Shown: positions 37,152 to 45,598 of the stretch, in pieces
Layout of the letters: every line of letters starts with the position of its first letter
Position numbering within the stretch: the first letter of the stretch is position 1
From: Acinetobacter chengduensis
GTDB lineage: Bacteria > Pseudomonadota > Gammaproteobacteria > Pseudomonadales > Moraxellaceae
Assembly: GCF_003664645.1 (NCBI RefSeq)
Contig: NZ_RCHC01000004.1
Location: 62,001-126,000 of the forward strand
Reading direction: 5' to 3'
DNA: 64,000 nucleotides
Notes under the pieces: model-generated
The model's database searches: none
Told to the model about the DNA's origin: nothing
The model's input: only the letters and a program-made list of their open reading frames with translations
Position numbers and translations under genes: made by a program

Positions 37152-37523
37152 TTATGCATCCTTATGTTCTTGTCCCCAAACAGCCATTTTCACCATTAAC
37201 TTTTCTAGTTTTCGTCCTGAATCTGTCAAATCATACATTGTCGTTGTACGCCCTGATTCAGGGTCTATACAGTCAATTTTGTGTACCACATTATTTAGTT
37301 CTAATTCTTTTAACTCTTTGGAAATCATACGTGGGCTAATACCTTGTAGTAAACGCTCAATTTCATTAAAACGACGTGGTTGTTTAATCATCGTCGCGAC
37401 AATCGCCAGTTTCCATTTGCCATTAATCACGTTCATGGCATTTTTGAGCGCAACAATAAACTTCACGTTGCACTGATCTGCTTCACTGAGGGTGTCTGCA
37501 TCTTTCGCCATAAAATCATTCAT
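37152..37523 (-). CDS. HxlR-family transcriptional regulator
   Basis: A 123-residue winged-helix regulator. The HxlR pattern is clear: INGKWKLAIVATMIKQPRRFNEIERLLQGISPRMISKELKELE (residues ~33-75, shown in part). HxlR proteins often sense electrophiles or quinones through a conserved cysteine near the N-terminus; a Cys is present at residue 18 (DQCNVKFI). It is divergent from the oxidoreductase genes, with a perfect inverted repeat between. Confidence 0.9.
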   Translation of the reverse strand: MNDFMAKDADTLSEADQCNVKFIVALKNAMNVINGKWKLAIVATMIKQPRRFNEIERLLQGISPRMISKELKELELNNVVHKIDCIDPESGRTTTMYDLTDSGRKLEKLMVKMAVWGQEHKDA

Positions 37524-37570
37524 AGTTCAATCCTATCTTAAACTGAATTTAAGGGTATTGATCATAATAA

Positions 37571-37592
37571 TCACTATACAACAGTATAGTGA
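37571..37592. promoter_or_regulatory. candidate HxlR operator
   Basis: Perfect 9-base inverted repeat TCACTATAC (37571-37579) / GTATAGTGA (37584-37592) with a 4-base centre, midway between the divergent HxlR and oxidoreductase starts. Size and position fit an HxlR dimer site controlling both directions. Confidence 0.75.
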
Positions 37593-37651
37593 ACTTCGTT
37601 TTTTCCTACCGTATAACTTTATACAACGAAATAAAAAATACAGGGCAGCAC

Positions 37652-38518
37652 ATGATTTTGGTGACAGGCGCCACAGGAAACTTAGGTCAAAACGTCGTTC
37701 AACATCTGCAACAGCATTTGGCATTAAATGAATTTGCAGTCTTGGCAAGAAGCCAAAGTAAAGCACAGCATTATTTGAATCAAGGCATTAAAGTGATTTA
37801 TGGCGATTTTGATCAGCCTGAAACTTTAAAACACGCTTTTCAAGGTATAGATAAATTGCTGTTGACTTCGACCATGGAACAAAATCGTTTTGAACAGCAT
37901 AAAAACGTGATTGATGCTGCAAAATATGCAGGTGTTAAACATGTGTTATATACGGGCTTGGCTATTCGAAATATTCAAACCTCAGCAGTAGAAGACTTAA
38001 TGATCAGTCATTTCCAAACGGAAAATTATTTAAAAAACAGTGGCCTGACCTACACTTTTTTGCGTAATACCATGTATGCCGAAGCGATTCCACAAATTAT
38101 AGGTGAGCAAGCCGTATCCAATGGTTTAGCCTTAGCTGGTGGTGTAGGCAAAGTTCCTTATGCCACACGTGCAGAGTTGGGTGAAGCAACGGCAAATGCA
38201 ATTATGCAAGATGGTCATGAAAATAAAATCTATTCGCTAGTGGGTAGCCATGCATATAGCTATCAGGACATTGCAGATCTGCTGTCTGAAATCTCAGATC
38301 AAAAGGTAAATTATCAAAATTTAGACGACTCAAGTTACATGGACTTACTGCAAAGTATTGGTCTACCAGATTTTTTAGTTTTTTTAACGCATGGTACGGT
38401 GTGTGATATTCAGCAACATCAATATGAAGTGTCCAGTACAGATTTAGAAATGTTACTGGGACGCAAAACACAATCGCTCAAAGATTATTTAACAACGGCT
38501 TACACCTCAAATTCTTAA
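37652..38518 (+). CDS. NAD(P)-binding oxidoreductase (QorB/NmrA-like)
   Basis: A 288-residue Rossmann-fold protein from ATG 37652 (CAGGGCAG upstream); a longer frame overlaps the operator. N-terminal MILVTGATGNLGQNVVQHL binds NAD(P); FLRNTMYAEAIPQI and AYSYQDIADLLSEI resemble the quinone oxidoreductase QorB (YtfG)/NmrA-like group. With the next gene (nitroreductase) and HxlR control it likely answers electrophile or quinone stress. Confidence 0.87.
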   Translation: MILVTGATGNLGQNVVQHLQQHLALNEFAVLARSQSKAQHYLNQGIKVIYGDFDQPETLKHAFQGIDKLLLTSTMEQNRFEQHKNVIDAAKYAGVKHVLYTGLAIRNIQTSAVEDLMISHFQTENYLKNSGLTYTFLRNTMYAEAIPQIIGEQAVSNGLALAGGVGKVPYATRAELGEATANAIMQDGHENKIYSLVGSHAYSYQDIADLLSEISDQKVNYQNLDDSSYMDLLQSIGLPDFLVFLTHGTVCDIQQHQYEVSSTDLEMLLGRKTQSLKDYLTTAYTSNS

Positions 38519-38546
38519 TTTATTTTTACTTTATAGGGATACAAAA

Positions 38547-39179
38547 ATGAAACTTTTAGAAGCACTCAATTGGCGTTATGCAACAAAGCAAATGACGGGT
38601 GAAAAACTTGATCAATCGGATGTTGATTTAATATTGGAAGCTGCACGTCTAGCACCAACATCTGCAGGTTTACAGCCATTTCATATTATTTCAATCAGTA
38701 ATCAAGAACTTAAAGAAAAAATTTCCCCTGTAGCTTTAAATCAGCCACAAATTATTCAGTCTTCACACTTATTGGTGTTTACTGCATGGGATTCTATTTC
38801 TGATGTGCAAATTGATCAACGCTATGATGCAATGAATGCCTTAAGAAATTTATCTTCTGAAAAGACTGCAAAGACGGTTGCAGGCTTAAAACAACTGTTT
38901 GCCAGTATGACGCAAGAACAGCAATATCATCATGCTGCAAAGCAGGCACATATTGGATTTGGAATGGCTATCGCGGCTGCGGCAGAGCTTGGTATTGATG
39001 CCACGCCAATGGAAGGCTTTGATAAAGATGGCTTAGATAAAGTGCTAAACCTAAAAGAAAAAGGTTTAAAATCAGTGGTGTTACTGGCATTAGGTCGCCG
39101 TAATTCAGAAAATGATTGGTTGTTAAATTTGAAAAAATTCCGCATCACTCGTGAAGAGTTTGTTACAGATATTCAATAA
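38547..39179 (+). CDS. NAD(P)H-dependent nitroreductase
   Basis: A 210-residue FMN-dependent NfsB-like nitroreductase. It starts with LEALNWRYATKQMTGEKLD (RxAxK-type FMN contact), LAPTSAGLQPFHII and IGFGMAIAAAAELGIDATPMEGFD, all family hallmarks. It would reduce quinones or nitro compounds. It is 28 bases after the QorB-like gene, in one transcript, with GGGATAC upstream. Confidence 0.9.
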   Translation: MKLLEALNWRYATKQMTGEKLDQSDVDLILEAARLAPTSAGLQPFHIISISNQELKEKISPVALNQPQIIQSSHLLVFTAWDSISDVQIDQRYDAMNALRNLSSEKTAKTVAGLKQLFASMTQEQQYHHAAKQAHIGFGMAIAAAAELGIDATPMEGFDKDGLDKVLNLKEKGLKSVVLLALGRRNSENDWLLNLKKFRITREEFVTDIQ

Positions 39180-39190
39180 ATACAGCACAC

Positions 39191-39220
39191 AACAAAAAGA
39201 TCCATAAGGATCTTTTTGTT
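39191..39220. terminator. rho-independent terminator after nitroreductase
   Basis: AACAAAAAGATCC (39191-39203) pairs perfectly with GGATCTTTTTGTT (39208-39220), a 13-base stem with 4-base loop. Confidence 0.85.
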
Positions 39221-39406
39221 GATCTTTTTTTTAATATATAAGCTATGTTATGAACATAATTAGTGGGATATTTATGCTTAATAAAAATTAATACAACTAC
39301 ATAAATTTAATCTAAATAAATTAGATAACAATGACTTAAGCTTATATCTCACAGCGCCAAACTTATAGAAAAACTAACATAATAGATCTTCATTTATACT
39401 TTTAGG

Positions 39407-40477
39407 CTAATGATTCAGTGCGATACTCAGCATTTTATGATGAATAAATCTCAATTTATCTAAAACAGGACTCGAAAGCGTAAAGGGGTAAGCATCATCT
39501 AAGCCCATACTACGGTTCAACGCATTTAAATTAAAGGTTAATGTCATCCAGTGTTGAAGCAAAAGGTCAAAATCCTGAGCACCAATAGGATTCTCTTTAA
39601 GTTCTAAATTATTTAAATCGGAGGTATTGGTTTTGACCACCAGTCCAGCATAGTAGGCTGTTTCTAGGGTGTCCATCATGTGTAAATAATGTGCCCAAGT
39701 TTCAGCCCAGTCTTCCCAAGGATGTGTGCTGGCATAAGAGCTGACATAAAAGTCTGCCCAGTTTTGTGGCGCGCCGTCGTTATAGTGACGTTTCAGAGCT
39801 TCACTATAGTCTTGGCGCTCATCACCAAAAAGTGCTCGAAATTCATCTATTAATTCAGGATGCAAATGTTGCATTAAGTCAAAATAATAATGACCACTTT
39901 CATGACGAAAGTGCCCGAGCAATGTACGATAGTTTTCACCCATTTTCACCCGTGTAGTTTCACGATAAATAACATCTGCTTCACTGGCATTGAGGGTAAT
40001 CACCCCATTGGCATGCCCAGTCATCACGGGGAAATCTGCTACTGGCATTAAAAAGTTAAAACGTAGACCAAAACGGTCATCATCGTGCTTTTTATGTCGT
40101 GGCATGATATTTAAACGTTGCATTAAATATAAAAAACGGCGTTTTGCATGCTCTAAACGTGCCCAATATACAATATGGTCTGGGTTGTCTAATGAAGGAA
40201 TCGTATGCGTGAGTAGGCAGGACTCACAGTAAATTTCAGTACTTTCGGCAGGAATAACCCAGTTACACACTTGATGGTGCTGATAGTTATAGCAAGGTTT
40301 AAAGCGCTTACCTTCTATGGATGGATTTAATGCAAGCCACAATGTATCGCTATGTTTGGTAAAACCACACATATTTTTTTCTGTAGCACTGTAACCCAGC
40401 GTTGTGTTGCAGTTTACACAGTGTGAATTGGCAAAAAACACCTGATTGCCACACGTGCTACATGCGAAATACTTCAT
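39407..40477 (-). CDS. zinc-ribbon/putative zinc metallopeptidase
   Basis: A 356-residue protein. The N-terminal zinc ribbon (CSTCGNQVFFANSHCVNC, residues 5-22) is followed by a second Cys cluster (CNW..CESC, ~70-85). The catalytic-like HExxH is in GHFRHESGHYYFDLM (residue ~197), with a further acidic segment ETWAHYLHMMDT. This matches the family named 'zinc-ribbon and putative zinc-binding metallopeptidase domain'. Substrate unknown. It is monocistronic and faces away from the NikR-like operon. Confidence 0.88.
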   Translation of the reverse strand: MKYFACSTCGNQVFFANSHCVNCNTTLGYSATEKNMCGFTKHSDTLWLALNPSIEGKRFKPCYNYQHHQVCNWVIPAESTEIYCESCLLTHTIPSLDNPDHIVYWARLEHAKRRFLYLMQRLNIMPRHKKHDDDRFGLRFNFLMPVADFPVMTGHANGVITLNASEADVIYRETTRVKMGENYRTLLGHFRHESGHYYFDLMQHLHPELIDEFRALFGDERQDYSEALKRHYNDGAPQNWADFYVSSYASTHPWEDWAETWAHYLHMMDTLETAYYAGLVVKTNTSDLNNLELKENPIGAQDFDLLLQHWMTLTFNLNALNRSMGLDDAYPFTLSSPVLDKLRFIHHKMLSIALNH

Positions 40478-40791
40478 AAACTGTTGCCATCCTAATGATA
40501 TGACTAATGCAAACTACAAGGTGTTAGCACAATATTTTTACATAATTAAAATGACCTTACAGCAGTGTTTTGTGAACTTAAAGTGAATTACCACATCGTA
40601 GCCAATATTGAATCAGTTAATCTCGATCAGGTTAATTTCTCTGAAATTGCATGTATATATAACGATATAAAGATCTGCCTATATATGCACAGTAAAAATG
40701 ATGTTTAAGCCCTAAGTTTGCGCATACGCATTAAAATTGCGCAATTATTCATCAGTAAAATACAAAAATAGCTAGTTCAACCACAAAAAAC
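40478..40791. other. regulatory region upstream of NikR-like operon
   Basis: A 314-base non-coding stretch shared by the metallopeptidase (-) and the sigma-54 operon (+). It contains GCGCATACGC and TTGCGCAATT (about 40719-40745), possible enhancer half-sites; this is uncertain. No ORF seen. Confidence 0.45.
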
Positions 40792-40809
40792 TTGGCATGC
40801 ATTCTGCAT
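40792..40809 (+). promoter_or_regulatory. sigma-54-type promoter of NikR-like operon
   Basis: TTGGCATGCATTCTGCAT: -24 GG (40794-40795) and -12 GC (40806-40807) separated by exactly 10 bases. The predicted start is near 40819, 43 bases before the first small gene. Together with the promoter at 29924 it suggests nitrogen control of both operons. Confidence 0.75.
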
Positions 40810-40861
40810 TTAAACGGGTATTACGAAAAATTATTTTGGTAATACCTAAAAGGAGCATCGC

Positions 40862-40984
40862 ATGAAAAACGCTTATCTATCTTTAATGTTGCAAATGCTC
40901 AAGCTGTTCAAGCCATTTATGGTTGACCTTTTTAGCGCACGTGCTGGTTTTTATATTAAACAAAATCAGGCTGATAAAGGGTAA
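40862..40984 (+). CDS. small 40-residue protein
   Basis: Short gene with a strong ribosome-binding site (AAGGAG, 40850-40855) placed first after the sigma-54-type promoter. It reads MKNAYLSLMLQMLKLFKPFM at the start, an amphipathic/hydrophobic stretch that may be membrane-associated. It ends 5 bases before the NikR-like start. Function unknown; its position in the operon and good Shine-Dalgarno make it a likely real gene. Confidence 0.6.
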   Translation: MKNAYLSLMLQMLKLFKPFMVDLFSARAGFYIKQNQADKG

Positions 40985-40989
40985 ATGCG

Positions 40990-41427
40990 ATGCCAAAACA
41001 AAAGTTGGCGCGTATCAGTATTACTGTGCCAGAAAAAACGGTAGATGCGCTAGATCAAAAAATTGTTGATCAGCATTATGAAAGCCGATCACAAGCCATT
41101 GTTGACATGATCAATAAGCATTTAATCGCAGATCAAGAGCAACGTAATGAAGTGATGGTGGGCACATTTACCTTGCTTTATGACGCCAGTGTTACAGCGC
41201 TACGTATTCAGCTTTTGGATTTGCAACAGCAATTTTTAGAGCAAGTGGTGAGTTCTCTACACATCCAGCTAGATGATCATAAAATTTTAGAAGTCATGAT
41301 CTTACAAGGCTTAAGTACAGAGTTAAAAGCGATTAGCCAACACTTTATTGCCTTAAAAGGTGTGACCAAAGGACATTTGGAATTGATGAATGCAGTCATG
41401 CCACCTATTCCTCAAAACGAAAAATAA
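40990..41427 (+). CDS. NikR-like ribbon-helix-helix regulator with altered metal site
   Basis: A 145-residue protein with an N-terminal ribbon-helix-helix (ARISITVPEKTVDALDQKI, residues 7-25; SRSQAIVDMINKHL) and a C-terminal ACT-like NikR domain (residues ~55-135). Aligned by eye with E. coli NikR, the nickel ligands His76, His87, His89 and Cys95 correspond to Gln80, His91, Gln93 and Ile99, so only one is kept. It is unlikely to bind nickel in the known way. It is followed by a 66-residue protein and an NMT1-like binding protein, which it may regulate. Confidence 0.8.
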   Translation: MPKQKLARISITVPEKTVDALDQKIVDQHYESRSQAIVDMINKHLIADQEQRNEVMVGTFTLLYDASVTALRIQLLDLQQQFLEQVVSSLHIQLDDHKILEVMILQGLSTELKAISQHFIALKGVTKGHLELMNAVMPPIPQNEK

Positions 41428-41443
41428 CAAAGGAGCTTGAAAA

Positions 41444-41644
41444 ATGGGCCAATTCAATCGTCCACAAAGCCAAACAGATATTTCTGCCGAAATGGGCAAA
41501 CAGCAACATGCTGTAAATACAGATCAGCATGCATCCAACATTGTTAATGACGTTTCTAAACCAAGCGATAAGCTGGATGCATATTCAATTTTAACTATCA
41601 ATACTCAGTTTAACTGCAATACCATTGGGGAACTCGCACTATGA
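41444..41644 (+). CDS. small hypothetical protein (66 aa)
   Basis: A 66-residue hydrophilic protein (GQFNRPQSQTDISAEMGKQQ at the N-terminus), with AAGGAG upstream. It is flanked by the NikR-like gene (16-base gap) and overlaps the start of the binding-protein gene by four bases (ATGA), so it is translationally coupled. No recognised domain. Confidence 0.65.
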   Translation: MGQFNRPQSQTDISAEMGKQQHAVNTDQHASNIVNDVSKPSDKLDAYSILTINTQFNCNTIGELAL

Positions 41645-42663
41645 TGAGAACAGCATTTTTATCTACTTCAGTGATTGGCGCTATGTTGTTGAGTGGTTGT
41701 GATAACAAGGCAAAAGTGCCTGAACCACAAACTAAAGCTGAAGCTACAACGGTAAGCAAGCCGATTAGCATTGGCTATAGTGACTGGCCGGGTTTTGTTG
41801 CTTGGCAAGTGGCTATTGAAAAAGGCTGGCTTAAAGAAGCTGGAGTGAATGTGGAATTTAAATGGTTTGATTATTCTGCTTCGTTGTCCGCGTTTGCAGC
41901 GAATCAGTTGGATGCCGTATTGGTGACCAATGGCGACAATTTGGTCACAGGATCTGGCGGTACCAAAGGTGTCATGATTATGGCGACAGATTACTCTGCG
42001 GGTAATGATGTCATTATTGCGAAACCTGGAATTGAATCGATCACTGATCTTAAGGCAAAAAGTATTGCGACAGAAAAGGGCTTGGTCGATCACTTGCTGC
42101 TCGCTACAGCGCTAGAAGATGCAAAAATCAAAGCATCAGATGTGAAATTGGTTAACACCATGACCAATGAATTGCCTCAGGTATTTGCGAGCCCTGATAT
42201 TTCAGCAATTGCGGTATGGCAACCTGTTGCCAATCAAGCGCTCAAAGCAGTTGCAGGCTCAAAAATTATTTATAGCTCTAAAGATAAGCCTGGCCTCATA
42301 TATGACACATTAACCGTAAATATGACGCATTTATCTGCTAATAAAGAAGAATGGAAAAAGATCATTCAAGTCTGGGATAAAACGGTTAAATACATTAATG
42401 ATCCTGCAACTCATGCCGATGCAGTAAAAATTATGTCCACACGCGTTGGTGTCGATCCTGCACAATATGAACAGTTTATTGGTGGTACGCATTTATTAGA
42501 TTTAAACGCCAACAAAAAAGTATTCACCAAAGGTGACGGTTTTGACTCACTCTATGGATCGAGTTATCACGTGAATAAATTTAATGTTGCGAATGGCATT
42601 TATAAAACTGAAATGGATGTAGATGGCTCAATTTATCCAGCTTTGGTACAAGAGCTAAAATAA
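41641..42663 (+). CDS. NMT1-like ABC substrate-binding lipoprotein
   Basis: A 340-residue periplasmic binding protein with a lipobox: FLSTSVIGAMLLSGCDNK, cleavage before Cys20. The mature part (PISIGYSDWPGFVAWQVAIEKGW, LDAVLVTNGDNL, DYSAGNDVIIAK, DISAIAVWQPV) is of the NMT1/SsuA type and resembles the binding proteins found beside urea carboxylase (TIGR03427-like). No permease or ATPase adjoins it; the pair at 53-55 kb lacks a binding protein and could be its partner (inference). sigma-54-type promoter upstream suggests a nitrogen compound as ligand. Confidence 0.8.
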   Translation: MMRTAFLSTSVIGAMLLSGCDNKAKVPEPQTKAEATTVSKPISIGYSDWPGFVAWQVAIEKGWLKEAGVNVEFKWFDYSASLSAFAANQLDAVLVTNGDNLVTGSGGTKGVMIMATDYSAGNDVIIAKPGIESITDLKAKSIATEKGLVDHLLLATALEDAKIKASDVKLVNTMTNELPQVFASPDISAIAVWQPVANQALKAVAGSKIIYSSKDKPGLIYDTLTVNMTHLSANKEEWKKIIQVWDKTVKYINDPATHADAVKIMSTRVGVDPAQYEQFIGGTHLLDLNANKKVFTKGDGFDSLYGSSYHVNKFNVANGIYKTEMDVDGSIYPALVQELK

Positions 42664-42696
42664 CTGCATAACATGTCGGATATCCAAAATCTTTCT

Positions 42697-42728
42697 AATC
42701 AAAGCTCTGTAAATATAGGGCTTTGATT
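42697..42728. terminator. hairpin after binding-protein gene
   Basis: AATCAAAGC (42697-42705) pairs perfectly with GCTTTGATT (42720-42728). No T-run follows, so it is a weak terminator or an mRNA-stabilising hairpin. Confidence 0.5.
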
Positions 42729-42935
42729 ATTGTGAAATATTGCTGATATTGACTGTTGAGGTTTGCTCTTAGGTATAAAAATTTTTTGCCTAAAATGATA
42801 CATAACTTAGAACGATTCAAACCGCGTATTTATTTCAAGCCTGTTGTGGAATGATGAAAAAGTAATATGAATTGCTAAGGCGGTGGAACTATAATATCTA
42901 TGCTCTAAACACATCTATTTAATTTTTACGATTTT

Positions 42936-44330
42936 ATGTCTTCGTTATCTTCCTATTTTCAGCAAAACCAGTTTTGTATTTTGGTGGAATATCTCACGTC
43001 ATTAAATGAGATTTTTCCAGTTAAGACGCAATTTGCAGGCTATCCATCTGTGATGACTTTGGCTGATCGTGTGCATTCAGACCATGATATGGCACCGCTA
43101 GAAGCCAGTAAGCTGTATCCACAGAAGGTTGAAAAAGTTCTGCACTTTGCCGGAAAAGGGAGAGATATTGATGATTTTGAATTATTTTTAAAACAAGCAC
43201 ATGCCATAAATATTCAAAATTTACTTTTGCTGACAGGTGATAAGCTAAAAGAACATAAGGATGGTCAACATGGGGCTGAACGTAGCCGATATTTAGAATC
43301 AGTCAATGCTGTTATGGCGGCAAAAAAAGCGGGCGGTTTCTGTATAGGGGTTGCATTTAATCCATTTAAATATGCGGAAGCAGAGCGAGATGCACAATAT
43401 TTAAAATTACATAAAAAAATTAAAGCTGGTGCGGATTTTATTATTACTCAATTGGGCTATGACATAGACGCGCTCAAGCAAGCCAAGGCATTTTTAACAC
43501 AGCATGACTATGCACAAAAAATACTAGCGTGTGTGATGCCACTGAGTTTGGCACGCGCCAAATTTATGCTGAAACATAAAGTCGCGGGTATTGTGATTAC
43601 GCCATATATGCTGAAAGTTTTAGAAGACGAAAAGCTAGCAGGTCTGTCTGAGCGGGTGTACCTACGTTGTGCATTGCAAATCCTTATCTGTAAGCAGTTG
43701 GGTTTTGCAGGTGTTGATTTATCGGCATGCCATAAGCCAGAAGAGCAAGCGTTATTAGAAAGTTATATAGAACAATATCGCCATTTAGATTTGAATGCGC
43801 TTGAAAAATTATGGAATGAACTTTGGCAGATTCACACTGGCAAAGAATTACAGCCTGAATTGAGCTCTTTTTCCCGTCCGCCTTCATCAAAACAGCTCAT
43901 TAAATACCATCAATTGCACTTAATGCATGATGCATTGTTTGATTCAAAATTAGCAAAAGGCATGGGACGATTTATTTTTAAAGCGCCATTTTGGGAGCGA
44001 GCAGGGGCTGCAAAAACTTTACTGAAAACGGAATATCTCAGTAAGCATGGTGTAGTTGGATGTGAAAGCTGTGGACAGTGCCGTTTGGGCGATACCTTAT
44101 ATATTTGTCCTGAAACTTGCCCCAAAGGTTTAGCCAACGGGCCATGTGGCGGTACAAGTTTAGACCGCTGTGAATTTGGCGACCGTGAGTGTATTCATTC
44201 GGTGAAGGCACGACTTGCCAAAGCAGTCGAGCAAACACAAATATTAAAAGAAAAGCTGATTCCAACCGTACCCATTGAGGTGCGTGGAACCAGCTCTTGG
44301 AAAAATTGGTACTTAGCGACGGAAGCCTAG
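42936..44330 (+). CDS. methylenetetrahydrofolate reductase-like protein with C-terminal MTHFR_C domain
   Basis: A 464-residue protein. Residues ~1-290 resemble the MetF TIM-barrel (FAGYPSVMTLADRVHS, QNLLLLTGDK, FCIGVAFNPFKY, GADFIITQLGYD). Residues ~365-430 form a cysteine-rich MTHFR_C zinc-binding module (CESCGQCRLGDTLYICPETC, then GPCGG and CEFGDREC). It would reduce methylene-THF or act with a methyltransferase in C1 transfer. It sits upstream of the QueH gene (convergent) and 3 kb from the mesX-mesD pair. Specific substrate unknown. Confidence 0.8.
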   Translation: MSSLSSYFQQNQFCILVEYLTSLNEIFPVKTQFAGYPSVMTLADRVHSDHDMAPLEASKLYPQKVEKVLHFAGKGRDIDDFELFLKQAHAINIQNLLLLTGDKLKEHKDGQHGAERSRYLESVNAVMAAKKAGGFCIGVAFNPFKYAEAERDAQYLKLHKKIKAGADFIITQLGYDIDALKQAKAFLTQHDYAQKILACVMPLSLARAKFMLKHKVAGIVITPYMLKVLEDEKLAGLSERVYLRCALQILICKQLGFAGVDLSACHKPEEQALLESYIEQYRHLDLNALEKLWNELWQIHTGKELQPELSSFSRPPSSKQLIKYHQLHLMHDALFDSKLAKGMGRFIFKAPFWERAGAAKTLLKTEYLSKHGVVGCESCGQCRLGDTLYICPETCPKGLANGPCGGTSLDRCEFGDRECIHSVKARLAKAVEQTQILKEKLIPTVPIEVRGTSSWKNWYLATEA

Positions 44331-44339
44331 ACTAAATAT

Positions 44340-45008
44340 TTAGTCTTCGTTATCCATTGCATTTGAATAGAATTTTACACCCAGTTTAATTCGGTCACGG
44401 CCTTGGCTCATGCGCCAGCGGTTGGTATCTCTGAGTGAATATACACAGCCACAGTATTCTTGCTGATAAAATTCTTCTTTTTTACTAATCTCGAGCATGC
44501 GCACAGCACCGCCATTTTTACGCCAGTTATAGTCCCAATAAGTGATGCCATCATAATGAGAAGCAGAACGATGTCCGCAATCATTAATTTGCTTCATATC
44601 TTTCCAGCGAGAGATGCCGAGTGAACTACTGATCAAACTAAAACCATGTTCTGCAGCGTAAAGCGCAGTGCGTTCAAAGCGCATGTCAAAACACATGGTA
44701 CAGCGAATACCTTTTTCAGGCTCATTTTCCATACCTTTAGCTCGTGCAAACCAATTGTCGGTATCGTAATCACAGTCTATAAACGGAATGTTGTGCTTTT
44801 CTGCAAAGCGAATATTTTCTTCTTTACGGATTTCGTATTCTTTTACAGGATGAATATTTGGGTTGTAAAAGAAAATTGAAAAATTGATACCTGATTCAAT
44901 TAAAGTTTCCATGACTTCGCCAGAACATGGCGCACAGCAAGAGTGCAGTAAAAGTTTGTCATGACCTGCTGGGAGAGTCAGTTTTTGACGTTCAAGTTTG
45001 TTAGACAT
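44340..45008 (-). CDS. queH: epoxyqueuosine reductase QueH
   Basis: A 222-residue DUF208 protein that catalyses the last step of queuosine tRNA modification in organisms lacking QueG. The Cys-rich N-terminus [13 protein letters not shown] and downstream [16 protein letters not shown] and CGCVYSLRD supply the Fe-S/metal cysteines of the family. Length matches. It is convergent with the MTHFR-like gene; a GACTAAATATTTAGTC palindrome lies at their junction (44330-44345). Confidence 0.9.
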   Translation of the reverse strand: MSNKLERQKLTLPAGHDKLLLHSCCAPCSGEVMETLIESGINFSIFFYNPNIHPVKEYEIRKEENIRFAEKHNIPFIDCDYDTDNWFARAKGMENEPEKGIRCTMCFDMRFERTALYAAEHGFSLISSSLGISRWKDMKQINDCGHRSASHYDGITYWDYNWRKNGGAVRMLEISKKEEFYQQEYCGCVYSLRDTNRWRMSQGRDRIKLGVKFYSNAMDNED

Positions 45009-45598
45009 AGTTATATAGAGCTGAATCTAAACCATATATTTTAGCAATATAAATATCTCTTAATTATTCAATATGCTGAGATATTCTAATGTTAGGATGA
45101 AGCTTTTTCATGACCTCAAAATTTGCCCAAAATCTAGAAATATAAAAATTTATGACTGAGTATTTTTTTCAATCTCATTGAAAACACAGCACTAAGAAGT
45201 AGAGTTTTGAATATATAAAAATTAGTATAAAATATTGATATATTTAACTTTAATTTATTTTTTGATTGATTTTTCAGCCATATCTAAAAAATTCAGAATG
45301 TCTATTGATACAAATAAAGATAATTATTGATCTAAATAAAAAAGTGAATTGTATTCATGTTTTGGTGAGTAAAGATCGCTTTATGCACGTATTACTTGCT
45401 GTATAAATTGATTTATACCGAAATATTTTAGAATTTGAAGTACATATTTTAAATGAAGACTTTTTAGCATTTAAGAATTAAACCAATCACTTAAAAATAT
45501 TTCGTTCAGTTTAGATCTAAGTCGCCGTCATTTTTGCAACGCATGGGAACGGCTTGATTTATGTCTTGTTATCGTTTTCAAAGTTATGATGATTTTCC
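45009..45598. other. 590-base AT-rich intergenic region
   Basis: A long non-coding region between queH (-) and the MFS gene (+). I found no ORF with a credible start and ribosome-binding site. TGAAGCTTTTTCA at 45098-45110 matches a MetR-type box but is short enough to be chance. The rest is AT-rich without clear structure. Confidence 0.45.

Noticed and set aside
45098..45110. MetR-type box TGAAGCTTTTTCA
   Set aside because: Fits the consensus but lies 90 bases from queH and ~490 from the MFS gene, not before a methionine gene; a site this short can occur by chance in 64 kb of AT-rich DNA.
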